The notes: a model not told the origin generated them from the letters alone. Shown: positions 4,182-11,580, counted from the first letter of the stretch. The stretch: DNA of 13,865 nt from UBA9715 sp045614225 (GCA_045614225.1 JAZLCO010000062.1:1-13865); one strand, 5' to 3'. Translations and numbers: made by a program.

Positions 4182-6047
4182 ATGAAAAAGGCTAGTTTGT
4201 GGCAACGTTTTAGGTATTGGTTCGACAACCTCATGTCGAAGGGAACGCTGTCGCTCCTCCTGCTCCTCGCGGTGATCACTGCCCTCGTCGTGTTCGTCGG
4301 TGGATGCGCGGCGATAGCGATAGGCGGGCCCGACGGCAGCGGCGTCGAATCTCCGCTTTATTCCATATGGTTCACCCTCATGCACGCCATCAACACCGGC
4401 GTGCTGGCCAAGGAGGAAGGCACCATCCTCTACTTGGCGATCATGACAATAGTCACGCTCGTCGGCATCTTCATTACCAGCTTCCTCATCGGCACCATCT
4501 CAAATGGAATCAAGGACAAGGTCTCTGACCTGCGCCGCGGCAAGTCGAGCGTCATCGAGGAGGGCCACACGGTCATCATCGGCTTCGACGAGAACATCAC
4601 GAGCATCATTCAGGAACTTGCGTTGGCAAACGAGAACCAAAAGGACGCCGTTGTGGTCGTGATGGCCGAGGCCGACAAGACCGAGATGGAAGACACCATT
4701 CGCGAGCGCGTTGCCGATCTGGGCAACGTCCGTCTCGTATGCCGCAACGGGCACCCAGATTCCCCGAGCGACCTCAAGGTCTGTTCCCTCGATACGTGCA
4801 AGTCGATCATCGTGAACCTCTCCGACGACTTCATGACGGTCAAGACGGTCCTTGCTTGCGAAAGCCTACTTGACGAGTACGGCAACGACGAGGCCTTCAT
4901 AACGGCCACCGTGCGCGACCCGGAGGTGCTGCATTCCGCGAAGGTCGCCGGCGGCGAGCGAGCCGAGATCCTGAACTTCCAGAAGACCATTGCGCGCTTG
5001 ATGGTCCAGGCGGGCCGCCATCCGGGCATGTCGGACGTCCTGTCAGAGCTGCTCAGCTTCAAGGGCAACGAGGTCTACGTGGAAGACGTCGCCGGCATCG
5101 TGGGGCTCACGCTGCCCGAAATCAACCTGCGGTTGCCGCATTCGACGGCAATTGGCGTGGTTCGCGGTGAAACGCCCCTGATCAACCTCGATGCATCTGC
5201 TGTCGTGGAAGAGGGTGACCGGCTGATAATAATCGCCCACGACGACGAAGTCTCTCACCTGGGGCAGCCCGCCAAGGTTGACGAGGGGCTTTTCCGGCAG
5301 CAGGTTGAAGGCACGGACGAGCCCCACACGCTGTTGGTGCTGGGATACTCCGACATGCTCGGTGCAATCATTCGCGAAGAGAACGCTCATGCCGCGCCGG
5401 GCTCGAAGGTCATCATCGCCGCCGAGGAGGACAAGGTCGACGTCGAAACGTTCAAGCTGCCCGAGACGCCGCACAACATCGACATCGACGTTCACGCCTG
5501 CAACATCTACAAGCACAACGTGTTGGAAGGGCTGGTGGCCGAAGGTCCGTCGAGCATAATTCTCGTCGCAGATACCGAGCTCGGCGACGAAGAAGCCGAT
5601 GCGCGCACGCTCATGCTGCAGCTTTTGCTCAATGACATCGCGAGCGAAATCGGAGCGGATATTCCGCTTACCATCGAGATGAACAGCACGCGCAACCAAA
5701 GGCTCTCGCAGATGATGCGCGCAACCGACTTTGTTATCGGCAGCCGGATCACTGCCAAGATGATGGCCCAGGTTGCCGAGGGACGTCACAAGAACGCGAT
5801 TCTGAACGACCTGCTCTCCGAGGGCGGCTCCACCATTTACATGAAACCCATCACGCGCTATGTCCGCACGGACGAAGCGGTCGATTACTACACCTTGGGA
5901 GCTTCGGCCGCACGTTACGGTGAGGTCGCCATCGGTTACAAGAAGGTTGCCGAGGACGGCAGCTTCACCATTGAGCTCAACCCCCGCAGCAAGGAGGCGA
6001 CGAGGTTCACCGACAATGATGATGTGATCGTCGTGGCCAAGGGCTAG
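4182..6047 (+). CDS. CASTOR/POLLUX-like ion channel with RCK (TrkA-N) domains
   Basis: This 621-residue protein has a short two-helix membrane part. A first helix (about 23-47, LSLLLLLAVITALVVFVGG) and a second (about 85-115, LYLAIMTIVTLVGIFITSFL) flank a pore-like loop (YSIWFTLMHAINTG). Two large Rossmann-type RCK regions follow, starting at HTVIIGFDENITSIIQEL and HTLLVLGYSDMLGAIIREE. The order matches plant CASTOR/POLLUX (DMI1) channels and their bacterial relatives, which conduct cations across membranes. The canonical K+ filter TVGYG is absent, as in that family. ATG 4182 was chosen because GGAGG (4172-4176) lies 5 nt upstream; an in-frame ATG at 4170 contains part of that site. The gene is preceded by an attenuated leader. 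The ligand of the RCK domains is unknown. Confidence 0.85.
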   Translation: MKKASLWQRFRYWFDNLMSKGTLSLLLLLAVITALVVFVGGCAAIAIGGPDGSGVESPLYSIWFTLMHAINTGVLAKEEGTILYLAIMTIVTLVGIFITSFLIGTISNGIKDKVSDLRRGKSSVIEEGHTVIIGFDENITSIIQELALANENQKDAVVVVMAEADKTEMEDTIRERVADLGNVRLVCRNGHPDSPSDLKVCSLDTCKSIIVNLSDDFMTVKTVLACESLLDEYGNDEAFITATVRDPEVLHSAKVAGGERAEILNFQKTIARLMVQAGRHPGMSDVLSELLSFKGNEVYVEDVAGIVGLTLPEINLRLPHSTAIGVVRGETPLINLDASAVVEEGDRLIIIAHDDEVSHLGQPAKVDEGLFRQQVEGTDEPHTLLVLGYSDMLGAIIREENAHAAPGSKVIIAAEEDKVDVETFKLPETPHNIDIDVHACNIYKHNVLEGLVAEGPSSIILVADTELGDEEADARTLMLQLLLNDIASEIGADIPLTIEMNSTRNQRLSQMMRATDFVIGSRITAKMMAQVAEGRHKNAILNDLLSEGGSTIYMKPITRYVRTDEAVDYYTLGASAARYGEVAIGYKKVAEDGSFTIELNPRSKEATRFTDNDDVIVVAKG

Positions 6048-6054
6048 CTGCCGC

Positions 6055-6258
6055 GTGTCGACAGAACCATCCCCCGACACACGTTCGGGCTGGTTTTCGC
6101 ATCCGGTGAGCGCCGACTTCACGGTGTCCGCCATGTCGGCGACGCCCGCGACAGGCGACCCGCTGCCAGCGGTCTCCGTCGTCTTGATTGTGGTTGCCCT
6201 TGTGGTGCTTGGCGCTGCTATTGCGGCCTTCATCGCCAGAAGGCGCACTCAAGGCTAA
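6055..6258 (+). CDS. small membrane ORF with sorting-signal-like C-terminus (possible gene remnant)
   Basis: Starting at a GTG 8 nt after the channel stop codon, 67 residues read VSTEPSPDTRSGWF, then ATPATGDPLP, a 20-residue hydrophobic helix (VSVVLIVVALVVLGAAIAAF) and a basic end (ARRRTQG). The P-A-T-G-D plus helix plus RRR arrangement is that of an LPXTG-type cell-wall sorting signal, with T in place of L. There is no N-terminal signal peptide, so it cannot reach a sortase alone. It is either a small tail-anchored protein or the last piece of a lost surface protein. The ribosome site is weak (AAGGG at 6039-6043, far from the GTG). Confidence 0.4.
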   Translation: MSTEPSPDTRSGWFSHPVSADFTVSAMSATPATGDPLPAVSVVLIVVALVVLGAAIAAFIARRRTQG

Positions 6259-6361
6259 GTCCGATTCCAAGTGCCAAGAGTTCAAAATTAGTGGCTGTTT
6301 GCGACAACCCCGCAGCGTCGGGCTTTGCACTGCGCGTCGTTTTGCACTCAGGCGGGCTGCT

Positions 6362-6424
6362 GTCGGGGTCGTGAAGCCAGCTCTCTTACCCGGCTCTGGA
6401 TGAATGCGTTCACATCGCTAATCG
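6362..6424 (+). repeat. 63-bp direct repeat, left copy (flanks module 2 cassette)
   Basis: Aligned with 7780-7842 this copy shows 7 substitutions and 2 single-base indels. A fully conserved block, CCCGGCTCTGGATGAAT, lies at its centre. CGGGGT pairs with ACCCG in both copies, so it can form a hairpin. The two copies bracket the second toxin-antitoxin module and the unknown gene. Confidence 0.7.
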
Positions 6425-6428
6425 CGTC

Positions 6429-6457
6429 TTGACACTTGTCCGCTCGCGTCGTATCGT
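6429..6457 (+). promoter_or_regulatory. promoter of toxin-antitoxin module 2
   Basis: TTGACA at 6429-6434 and TATCGT at 6452-6457 are 17 bp apart. Transcription would start near 6464, just before the operator-like site at 6469-6488 and 37 nt before the antitoxin ATG. The -35 box is perfect and the -10 box is weak. Confidence 0.5.
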
Positions 6458-6468
6458 TTCACTCAGAA

Positions 6469-6488
6469 TGTAATACAATTATGTTGTA
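6469..6488 (+). promoter_or_regulatory. candidate antitoxin operator, module 2
   Basis: TACAA (6474-6478) and TTGTA (6484-6488) form an inverted repeat with a 5-nt centre, between the promoter and the ribosome site. The left part, TGTAATACA (6469-6477), is identical to 656-664 in front of module 1, so the two RelB-like antitoxins may share an operator core. Confidence 0.4.
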
Positions 6489-6500
6489 CGGGAGAGCACG

Positions 6501-6791
6501 ATGGATGATGCGATGGTGACTGGGCGTATTTCAGCCGAGAAGAAGGCCGCTGGCACTAAGGTTTTGGCGAAGGCCGGGCTCAACACGTCGCAAGCAATCA
6601 ACTTGCTTTTCGACAAGCTTGCGGAGGAGCAGAACGTCGATTTCCTCGTTCATCGGAAGCCCGATGCGCATGAGTGGGAATCGGCGGCTAAGTTCATCGA
6701 TAGCCTGCACACGTCCGTTGACCCCCGTTTCGAGAACATGTCGCGGGGCGAGATTAAGCTCGAGCGAGCCAAGGCGAAAGGATGGGTCTAG
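6501..6791 (+). CDS. RelB/DinJ-family antitoxin, module 2
   Basis: The 96-residue protein has the RelB/DinJ plan: a short N-terminal strand (MVTGRISAEKKAAGTKVL) for ribbon-helix-helix dimerisation and DNA binding, the family-typical helix (LNTSQAINLLFDKLAEEQ), then a C-terminal toxin-binding part. GGGAGAG at 6490-6496 precedes the ATG by 4 nt. The TAG ends at 6791 and the toxin ATG begins at 6793, so translation is probably coupled. It is a distant paralog of the antitoxin at 796-1113; they match in plan but little in sequence. It sits between two 63-bp direct repeats. Confidence 0.85.
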   Translation: MDDAMVTGRISAEKKAAGTKVLAKAGLNTSQAINLLFDKLAEEQNVDFLVHRKPDAHEWESAAKFIDSLHTSVDPRFENMSRGEIKLERAKAKGWV

Positions 6792-6792
6792 C

Positions 6793-7257
6793 ATGGCTGT
6801 CCAGAAGCTTCTCCTCGACACCAACATCGTCATCGATTTCATTGGAAAGCGCGGGCCGCATTTCAGCGAAACGCGCCTGCTCATGCTTGCTGGCCGAGTT
6901 GGCGAGTTCAGCTTGTGGATTGCATCATCGCAGGTAACTGACATGATTTACATCATGACCGATGGCGGCAGAAAAGAGAAGGTTTCCGAGGTGCTCGAGA
7001 AGCTGCGGGCAGTGCGTACGTTCGTCAACGTTTGCTCGGTTGGCGATGCCGATATCGACAAACTGCTTGCCACTACATGGTCCGACCCCGAGGATGTTCT
7101 GCTTGTCGATCTTGCGCTCAAGATCCACGCAGATGCCGTGATCACTCGAGATAAGGATTTTCCCAAAACTGATATGATACGCGTCCACGATTGCCGAGGA
7201 TTCTTCAGCTGGCTTGAAGAGGAGAAGGGCATCTCATACGCGGATATCGAGTATTAG
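6793..7257 (+). CDS. PIN-domain toxin (VapC-like ribonuclease), module 2
   Basis: The 154-residue protein begins MAVQKLLLDTNIVIDFIGKR, a PIN first strand with D9 in DTN. WSDPEDVLLVDLAL supplies D98/E100/D101, and ITRDKDF supplies D120, matching the acidic metal site of PIN ribonucleases. AAAGGA at 6778-6783 lies 9 nt before the ATG. The long upstream extension of this frame is a shadow of the antitoxin gene. The C-terminal EEKGISYADIEY resembles the end of the first PIN toxin. A gene of unknown function begins 24 bp after the stop codon and is probably in the same transcript. Confidence 0.87.
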   Translation: MAVQKLLLDTNIVIDFIGKRGPHFSETRLLMLAGRVGEFSLWIASSQVTDMIYIMTDGGRKEKVSEVLEKLRAVRTFVNVCSVGDADIDKLLATTWSDPEDVLLVDLALKIHADAVITRDKDFPKTDMIRVHDCRGFFSWLEEEKGISYADIEY

Positions 7258-7281
7258 CCGGACAAGCGGATTTGCAACCGC

Positions 7282-7707
7282 ATGAGGAAGGGTACAAGCT
7301 TGGCCGATAAGGCGTTGGACTACTGCATGAAGGGGCTCTCGATCGAGGTTCGGCAGAAGCTGTTCTACCACATGAAGACCGAGATCAGCGGAACCATGAT
7401 CAGGTGGTTCCTCGAGAAGGAACACGGCTACCCGTCCTTCTGCAGCTGTGGCTTTTCCAGTGACGAAATCGAGTTGATCGGCGAGTCGTATGCCGAGAAG
7501 TTCGAGTATGCCAACCAGGTCACGGCTGACAATGGGCGCCCCCCGCTGTTCAGCGACCCGCATGATTCGTACCGGTCCGCCCAAGAGCATGCAGAGCTCA
7601 TGAGGGAACGAAGCGACGAGGAGCTTGCCCACCTGTTCGGCTGCTCGTTTGCGGATTACGTGCCGTCCGAATTGCAGTTGTCGTTCACGCTTGCGGAAAA
7701 GGAATGA
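7282..7707 (+). CDS. unknown protein, full-length member of a repeated gene family (copy C)
   Basis: The 141-residue, acidic, soluble-looking protein has no domain that I recognise. Blocks shared with copy B are FYHMKTEISGTM, SCGFS-x-DEIELI, ADNGRPPLFSDP, SYRSAQEHAELM and SDEELA-x-x-FGCSFADYVP. The ATG at 7282 has no ribosome site; AGGAAGGG (7285-7292) lies 7 nt before an in-frame TTG at 7300, so the true product may be 135 residues. It starts 24 bp after the PIN toxin and may be a third member of that operon. A truncated copy follows the BRO-N gene and a 20-codon scrap lies at 2159-2222. Association with mobile accessory genes suggests a transferable role, but none can be named. Confidence 0.7.
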   Translation: MRKGTSLADKALDYCMKGLSIEVRQKLFYHMKTEISGTMIRWFLEKEHGYPSFCSCGFSSDEIELIGESYAEKFEYANQVTADNGRPPLFSDPHDSYRSAQEHAELMRERSDEELAHLFGCSFADYVPSELQLSFTLAEKE

Positions 7708-7753
7708 TCTTGCATGTGCGCCTGTGCACCTTCCTTTCATCGATGTTGGCGGG

Positions 7754-7779
7754 ACCACCTTGCCATCTGGCAGGTTGGT
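7754..7779 (+). terminator. hairpin after copy C (possible terminator)
   Basis: ACCA-CCT-T-GCCA (7754-7765) pairs with TGGC-AGG-T-TGGT (7768-7779) around a 2-base TC centre, with single bulged bases. There is no T-run, so termination would be weak or the hairpin may be part of the adjoining direct repeat. Confidence 0.3.
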
Positions 7780-7842
7780 GCCGGGGTCGTGGAGCTAACT
7801 CTCTAACCCGGCTCTGGATGAATACGGTTCACATTGCAATCG
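7780..7842 (+). repeat. 63-bp direct repeat, right copy (flanks module 2 cassette)
   Basis: This matches 6362-6424 with 7 substitutions and 2 single-base indels. CCGGGGT pairs with ACCCGG within it. It lies just upstream of the hydrolase promoter, as the left copy lies just upstream of the module 2 promoter. Confidence 0.7.
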
Positions 7843-7871
7843 TCCCACGACGAGTGATTCAATTGCGCCCC

Positions 7872-7877
7872 TATAAT
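7872..7877 (+). promoter_or_regulatory. -10 box of the hydrolase gene
   Basis: A perfect TATAAT followed by GTG lies 52 bp before the ATG at 7929. The expected -35 position (about 7849-7854, GACGAG) is poor, so the gene may need an activator or be weakly expressed. Confidence 0.45.
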
Positions 7878-7928
7878 GTGAATACGTAAGAGAGCAACCG
7901 TTGGAATCAAAAGAGCCGGAGGGCACGT

Positions 7929-8888
7929 ATGGAGAAAGCATCCAAGGTCGCGAAAGCGGGCTTTCTGGGCGTGACTGCGGCGCTTGCATCGGCTTTTGCT
8001 GCGACTTTCGTGTACAACAAGGCGGCTCTTGCTAAAGAGGCAGAGCTGCTGAGGCGGCCTCTCGGTCAGATGGTCGAGGTCGACGGCCGCAAGATGTGCG
8101 CACACGTTCAGGGTGAGGGTGCACGAACGCTCGTCTTTCTGTCGGGAAGCGGAACGGTTTCCCCGATTCTGGATTTCAAAAGCCTGTACAGCTTGCTTTC
8201 CGATGATTTCAGGATTGTCGTCATCGAGAGGTTCGGCTATGGGTTCAGCGACATAGTGGGCACCGAGCGATCTTTCGACACCATCCTCCGACAGGACAGG
8301 GAAGTGCTGGCGAAGCTCGGCATCGAAGAGCCGTACATCTTGTGCCCGCACTCGATGGCTGGGCTAGAGGCCATTCTCTGGGTGCAGATGCATCCGGAGG
8401 AAGTGGCATCGATAGTAGGGCTCGACATGGCCCTGCCCAGGTCTTACGACGATTTCGACTTCGGGAGCGTACAGCGGCTCGGGCGTTTTGCCGACATCGG
8501 CAGAGCGGTTGGGTTCATGCGCTTCCTCTACACCGACGCCGCCTTGCCCGCGTCGTTTTCCCATGGCGAGAAAGCGCTCTGGCGCGCTATCGCCAGCAGG
8601 ATTGCCGTCAACGAGACGGTGGTTAACGAGGGCCTTGCCGTGCCCGCCGCCTGCGCAGCGATCGACGCCATGGATAAGCCCGACGTTCCGATGATGATGT
8701 TTGTCTCGGATGGGAGCCAGACAAGAGCGAAGAATTGGGTGGGCCTGCAGCACGATTACGCCGCGGGGCTCTCGAACGCACGTGTCATTGAGCTGGGATG
8801 TGGCCACTACGTGCACAACTTCGAGCCAGTGCGCATCGCAGCTGAGATGAGGGCGTTTCTCGGTGCCGTTGAGGAACGGGCTCTTTGA
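7929..8888 (+). CDS. membrane-anchored alpha/beta hydrolase
   Basis: This 319-residue protein has an N-terminal hydrophobic anchor or signal segment (about 8-29, AKAGFLGVTAALASAFAATF) followed by an alpha/beta-hydrolase fold. LSGSG (71-75) is the likely oxyanion-hole loop. PHSMAG places the nucleophile at S142, a variant of the usual G-x-S-x-G elbow with H-S-M-A-G. VSDGSQ supplies the acid D261 and GCGHYVH the histidine H293. GGAGGG at 7918-7923 precedes the ATG by 5 nt. Relatives include esterases, lipases and proline-iminopeptidase-like enzymes; the substrate is unknown. With no cleavage site clear enough to call, it is probably anchored with the enzyme domain outside the cell. It is a single-gene transcript with its own TATAAT box. 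Confidence 0.85.
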   Translation: MEKASKVAKAGFLGVTAALASAFAATFVYNKAALAKEAELLRRPLGQMVEVDGRKMCAHVQGEGARTLVFLSGSGTVSPILDFKSLYSLLSDDFRIVVIERFGYGFSDIVGTERSFDTILRQDREVLAKLGIEEPYILCPHSMAGLEAILWVQMHPEEVASIVGLDMALPRSYDDFDFGSVQRLGRFADIGRAVGFMRFLYTDAALPASFSHGEKALWRAIASRIAVNETVVNEGLAVPAACAAIDAMDKPDVPMMMFVSDGSQTRAKNWVGLQHDYAAGLSNARVIELGCGHYVHNFEPVRIAAEMRAFLGAVEERAL

Positions 8889-9027
8889 GCTCGCTCATCA
8901 GTTGAGCTGGCAATGCTTGTGTGTCGCCAGGTTACAAACTGAGTTCGGGGCCTTCTGTTGCAGGTAAAATGCGAAAGCAGCAAGCGAATCGGCAGCATGA
9001 ATCGCTCCGGGAGATTAGGATTGCGCC

Positions 9028-9759
9028 ATGCCCAATAAAATGTTTCAGGTGTCAACGCTGCATGCTCTCGTCGCAGGCTATACGCGCGGTGTGATCACCG
9101 TGCAAGAACTGGAAAGCCGAGGCAACGTCGGGCTGGGAACTTTCGAGGGCGTGGACGGCGAGATGATCCTGCTCGACGGCGTGTGCTACCGCGCCCGGCA
9201 GGACGGAAGCGTCGTGAAGCCCGCGCTGGACACCGGCGTGCCGTTCGCCTCCGTTGCCTTGGTAGAAGGCGGTACCGCGTTCGAGCTGGAGGAGGTGCGC
9301 GACATCGACGCCCTCAAGCTCGAGCTCACCAACAAGGTCGACGAGGCCTTCGCTCTGAACAGCATGCATGTCGTGACCGTGAGCGGCACCTTCGATAGCG
9401 TTTCCGCGCGCTCGGAATCGGCGTACCATGGAGATCACGTCACTCTGAAGGACATGCTCGCGACAACGCAAAGAGAGTTCGTCTTCGAGAAGCTGGATGG
9501 TACGCTCGTGTGCGTATACCACCCGGATTTCATGGACGGCATCAACGCACCTGGTTGGCATGTGCATTTCCTGTCGTTGGACCGGACGCGGGGAGGCCAC
9601 GTCTTCGATCTGTCCCTGGTCCGCGGTCACGCCGTGATGCACAGAATTGACCGCATCGAGATACAGCTGCCAGATACGCTTGCTTTCGACACGTATTCCT
9701 TGAAGGAGACTTCGCAAGAAGAGATTGCCGAAGTCGAGCAGGGGGGCGAAAGCGAGTAG
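9028..9759 (+). CDS. budA: alpha-acetolactate decarboxylase
   Basis: The enzyme converts alpha-acetolactate to acetoin and CO2 in the cytoplasm, which drains acetolactate away from valine and leucine synthesis and limits acid production. The 243-residue length is typical. Recognised blocks are VGLGTFEGVDGEMILLDG near the N-terminus and PGWHVHFLSLDRTRGGHVFD. The zinc-binding histidines H178, H180 and H191 keep the +2/+11 spacing of the Bacillus brevis enzyme (194, 196, 207). R128 and C-terminal E237 fit the known active-site Arg and Glu. AGGA at 9017-9020 lies 7 nt before the ATG. No acetolactate synthase or butanediol dehydrogenase is next to it, so the gene stands alone. Symbol is by family; budA and alsD are both used. 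Confidence 0.93.
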   Translation: MPNKMFQVSTLHALVAGYTRGVITVQELESRGNVGLGTFEGVDGEMILLDGVCYRARQDGSVVKPALDTGVPFASVALVEGGTAFELEEVRDIDALKLELTNKVDEAFALNSMHVVTVSGTFDSVSARSESAYHGDHVTLKDMLATTQREFVFEKLDGTLVCVYHPDFMDGINAPGWHVHFLSLDRTRGGHVFDLSLVRGHAVMHRIDRIEIQLPDTLAFDTYSLKETSQEEIAEVEQGGESE

Positions 9760-9777
9760 CGATAGCGGCTGCCCGTC

Positions 9778-9811
9778 TTAGAGCAAGTAGGCCAATGTCG
9801 TGATAATGGAG
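9778..9811 (-). pseudogene. duplicated 3' end of the small membrane-protein gene
   Basis: On the minus strand this stretch reads RSIITTLAYLL-stop, nearly the same as the end of the gene at 9844-10056 (PSIIITALAYLL-stop). The DNA match (CTTAGAG-x-AA-x-TAGGCCAATG) is displaced by 64 bp, so it is a tandem duplication of the gene's last codons, leaving a scrap downstream. Confidence 0.55.
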
Positions 9812-9843
9812 CGTGGGCGTGCAGCGACAATAATCGCGTTGGC

Positions 9844-10056
9844 TTAGAGTAAATAGGCCAATGCCGTGATTATTATCGACGGTATGATGACGAACACTGC
9901 GAACAGCACAAACATGATGAAACAGCCGGAATCGGTGCACCCACCGCCCGAGTGGTACCCGCCACCCCCATCGTAATCTCGGTCGGCTTCCGAAGCCTCG
10001 AGCCACAACGTGGCATTCGAGAGGTCCTTTCCGTAGTTGTCATCGAACAGCGCCAT
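9844..10056 (-). CDS. small C-tail-anchored membrane protein, unknown function
   Basis: The preferred start is the ATG at 10056, giving 70 residues: an acidic head (MALFDDNYGKDLSNATLWLE), a Gly/Cys-rich stretch (DYDGGGGYHSGGGCTDSGC) and a C-terminal helix (FIMFVLFAVFVIIPSIIITA) ending AYLL. The helix and order suggest a tail-anchored protein with its head on one side of the membrane. The frame stays open upstream to 10311, but that part is compositionally mixed. A GTG inside it (HVEKDK) and the GTGGA near 10065 leave the exact start open. The gene is convergent with the acetolactate decarboxylase. A duplicate of its last codons lies at 9778-9811. No family recognised. Confidence 0.55.
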   Translation of the reverse strand: MALFDDNYGKDLSNATLWLEASEADRDYDGGGGYHSGGGCTDSGCFIMFVLFAVFVIIPSIIITALAYLL

Positions 10057-10717
10057 ATCAGGTCCACTTGCCCCCAGTTTATCTTTCTCCACGTGTATGG
10101 TACCGCGAAGTCCAATGATTGCGTGGTGCGTTAATGGGACATATCCGCAAGATGGGGCTGCTGTTCGCTCCCACGAAAGGAAATGATTTCGCGCGTGTAT
10201 CTGTGCGGTTGGCGCTGTTTTCGCGGGCTTAAACGCCTCATTTGATGCGTTTGCGCAAAAACGGGGGTCGGATTTGACAAAATGTAACAGATTTAACGTT
10301 TTTTGGCGCAAAATCGGGTGTCTTAGCTGATTCTCGAAAACGTTTTCAGCGGTGGGCTAATGCTTCCAGCGCATCCGTTCCTTTGAGTGGCTCTTTGCTC
10401 GCCATGATTTCTCGCTTTCCCTCGATTCCGAATCAGTGCGGTGAGAGGAACTTCCAGTACTACTTTCGTCAGTGAAACTTACAAACAATTATAAGGGGTT
10501 GATGTTGAGGTGTCTCATGATGCCCATGATGTCATTCTGTTGTTTCCTGGCCCCACGTCTGGACATACGTTGATCTCTCCAAACAAGTATTTGAGGTTGA
10601 CTCATCGATGATAAAAGATACGGGTTATACTGAATCCAGCTATACATGTTGGCTTGCTTGACTCGGTCGGCATGCCACATGGACCCAACATCTGAAGAGG
10701 GAAAAGGGGGCTCTACC
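10057..10717. other. gene-poor stretch with direct repeat and palindrome
   Basis: No gene is supported here. Visible structure: GCGCAAAAACGGGGGTC (10253-10269) recurs as GCGCAAAATCGGGTGTC (10307-10323), 54 bp apart. A TTGACA box lies at 10274-10279 without a good partner -10. A perfect palindrome GAAAACGTTTTC at 10336-10347 resembles LacI/CcpA-type operators. TATACT at 10626-10631, with TTGACT at 10597-10602 (23 bp apart, too far), is the best candidate start region for the lipoprotein gene. Confidence 0.4.
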
Positions 10718-11566
10718 ATGAACACCAAAATCATCGCAGTGATAGCATCGATTGGACTTGCGTTAAGCCTCGGACTTGTAGCCTGCGGTGGCGGCGGTGC
10801 CAGCAGTGCCAGCTCGAGTTCCGCTTCCTCCCAGAAAACCGAGCTGACCGGCGATCAGATGATCGACGCTGCTTTCGCCGCTTGCCCCATCGATGAGAAT
10901 TCGGCATTCGACGTTGCGGTCAGCGCAGTTCATGACGGGGTCGCAGTGGTGACCTTCAGCTCCCCGTACGGCGATTTCTCGTACACCATCGACGCCTACA
11001 CGGGCGAGGTGGTCGACAAGACCGAGCCGACGGAGGCTCTCGAAAAGGCGGGGCTGAATCCCCTCGACAAAGATCCCATAACGCTCGCGACGACCGCTTG
11101 CCTCAACGCCTACAAGACGAATGGCAATGAGACGAATGTCAAGTGCGCGCCTCGCACCGACGACGGCGTTCAGAAGGTGCGCGTGGAGTTTGACTTCGAC
11201 GGCAAGCATTACGACCTCGACTACGATGTCGCGACTGGCAAGATCACCGAGTACAATTCCGACGTCGAGGCAGCGGCCAACGAGAAGGAAGCTGCTGACA
11301 AGCAGGCTGCTGAAATTGAAAAGGCGAAGGCTGCAGCTGCTGCGGCAACCGAAAACGGGACGAAGATGCTCAGCGACGACGAGGCCACGGGCATGGCTCT
11401 CGATGCCGTCTGGAACGTCTATGTTGGCAACAAAGATGCGCAGGACATCATGCTGACGCCCACCACCGAGGGCGGCGCTCAGAAGGTCGAGGTGGAGCTC
11501 ACCCTTGACGGCGAGTATTGCAAATTCATCTACGACGTAGCCACGGGCGAGATCACGAAGCAGTAG
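10718..11566 (+). CDS. lipoprotein with PepSY-like repeats
   Basis: The 282-residue protein begins with a lipoprotein signal peptide: MNTKII, a hydrophobic core and the lipobox LVAC, so C23 would be lipidated and the protein held on the outer face of the membrane. A Gly/Ser linker follows. Three PepSY-like units then occur, each ending in a short strand: YTIDAYTGEVVDK, YDLDYDVATGKITEY and CKFIYDVATGEITKQ. Between the second and third lies a helical, Ala/Glu/Lys-rich coiled-coil segment (NEKEAADKQAAEIEKAKAAA). PepSY domains often inhibit peptidases or sense the cell surface; the role here is not known. AAGGGGG at 10704-10710 precedes the ATG by 7 nt; the upstream in-frame ATG at 10646 would bury the signal peptide. 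A hairpin (11581-11616) follows the gene. Confidence 0.88.
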   Translation: MNTKIIAVIASIGLALSLGLVACGGGGASSASSSSASSQKTELTGDQMIDAAFAACPIDENSAFDVAVSAVHDGVAVVTFSSPYGDFSYTIDAYTGEVVDKTEPTEALEKAGLNPLDKDPITLATTACLNAYKTNGNETNVKCAPRTDDGVQKVRVEFDFDGKHYDLDYDVATGKITEYNSDVEAAANEKEAADKQAAEIEKAKAAAAAATENGTKMLSDDEATGMALDAVWNVYVGNKDAQDIMLTPTTEGGAQKVEVELTLDGEYCKFIYDVATGEITKQ

Positions 11567-11580
11567 TGCTCGGGCTTTGG

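Noticed and set aside
5043..6248. Long open frame of about 400 codons on the minus strand across the channel gene
   Set aside because: It is antisense to a well-supported RCK channel gene, has no ribosome site or recognisable domain, and its composition (many His, Asp, Val) is that of a mirror frame in high-GC DNA.
7780..7842. tRNA gene or fragment in the 63-bp direct repeat
   Set aside because: GGTTCACAT resembles a T-loop, but there is no acceptor or anticodon stem of the right size, so it is not a tRNA.
10489..10734. Minus-strand frame of 81 codons in the gap before the lipoprotein gene
   Set aside because: It overlaps the start of the lipoprotein gene, lacks a ribosome site, and the reading has no recognisable domain and mixed codon use.
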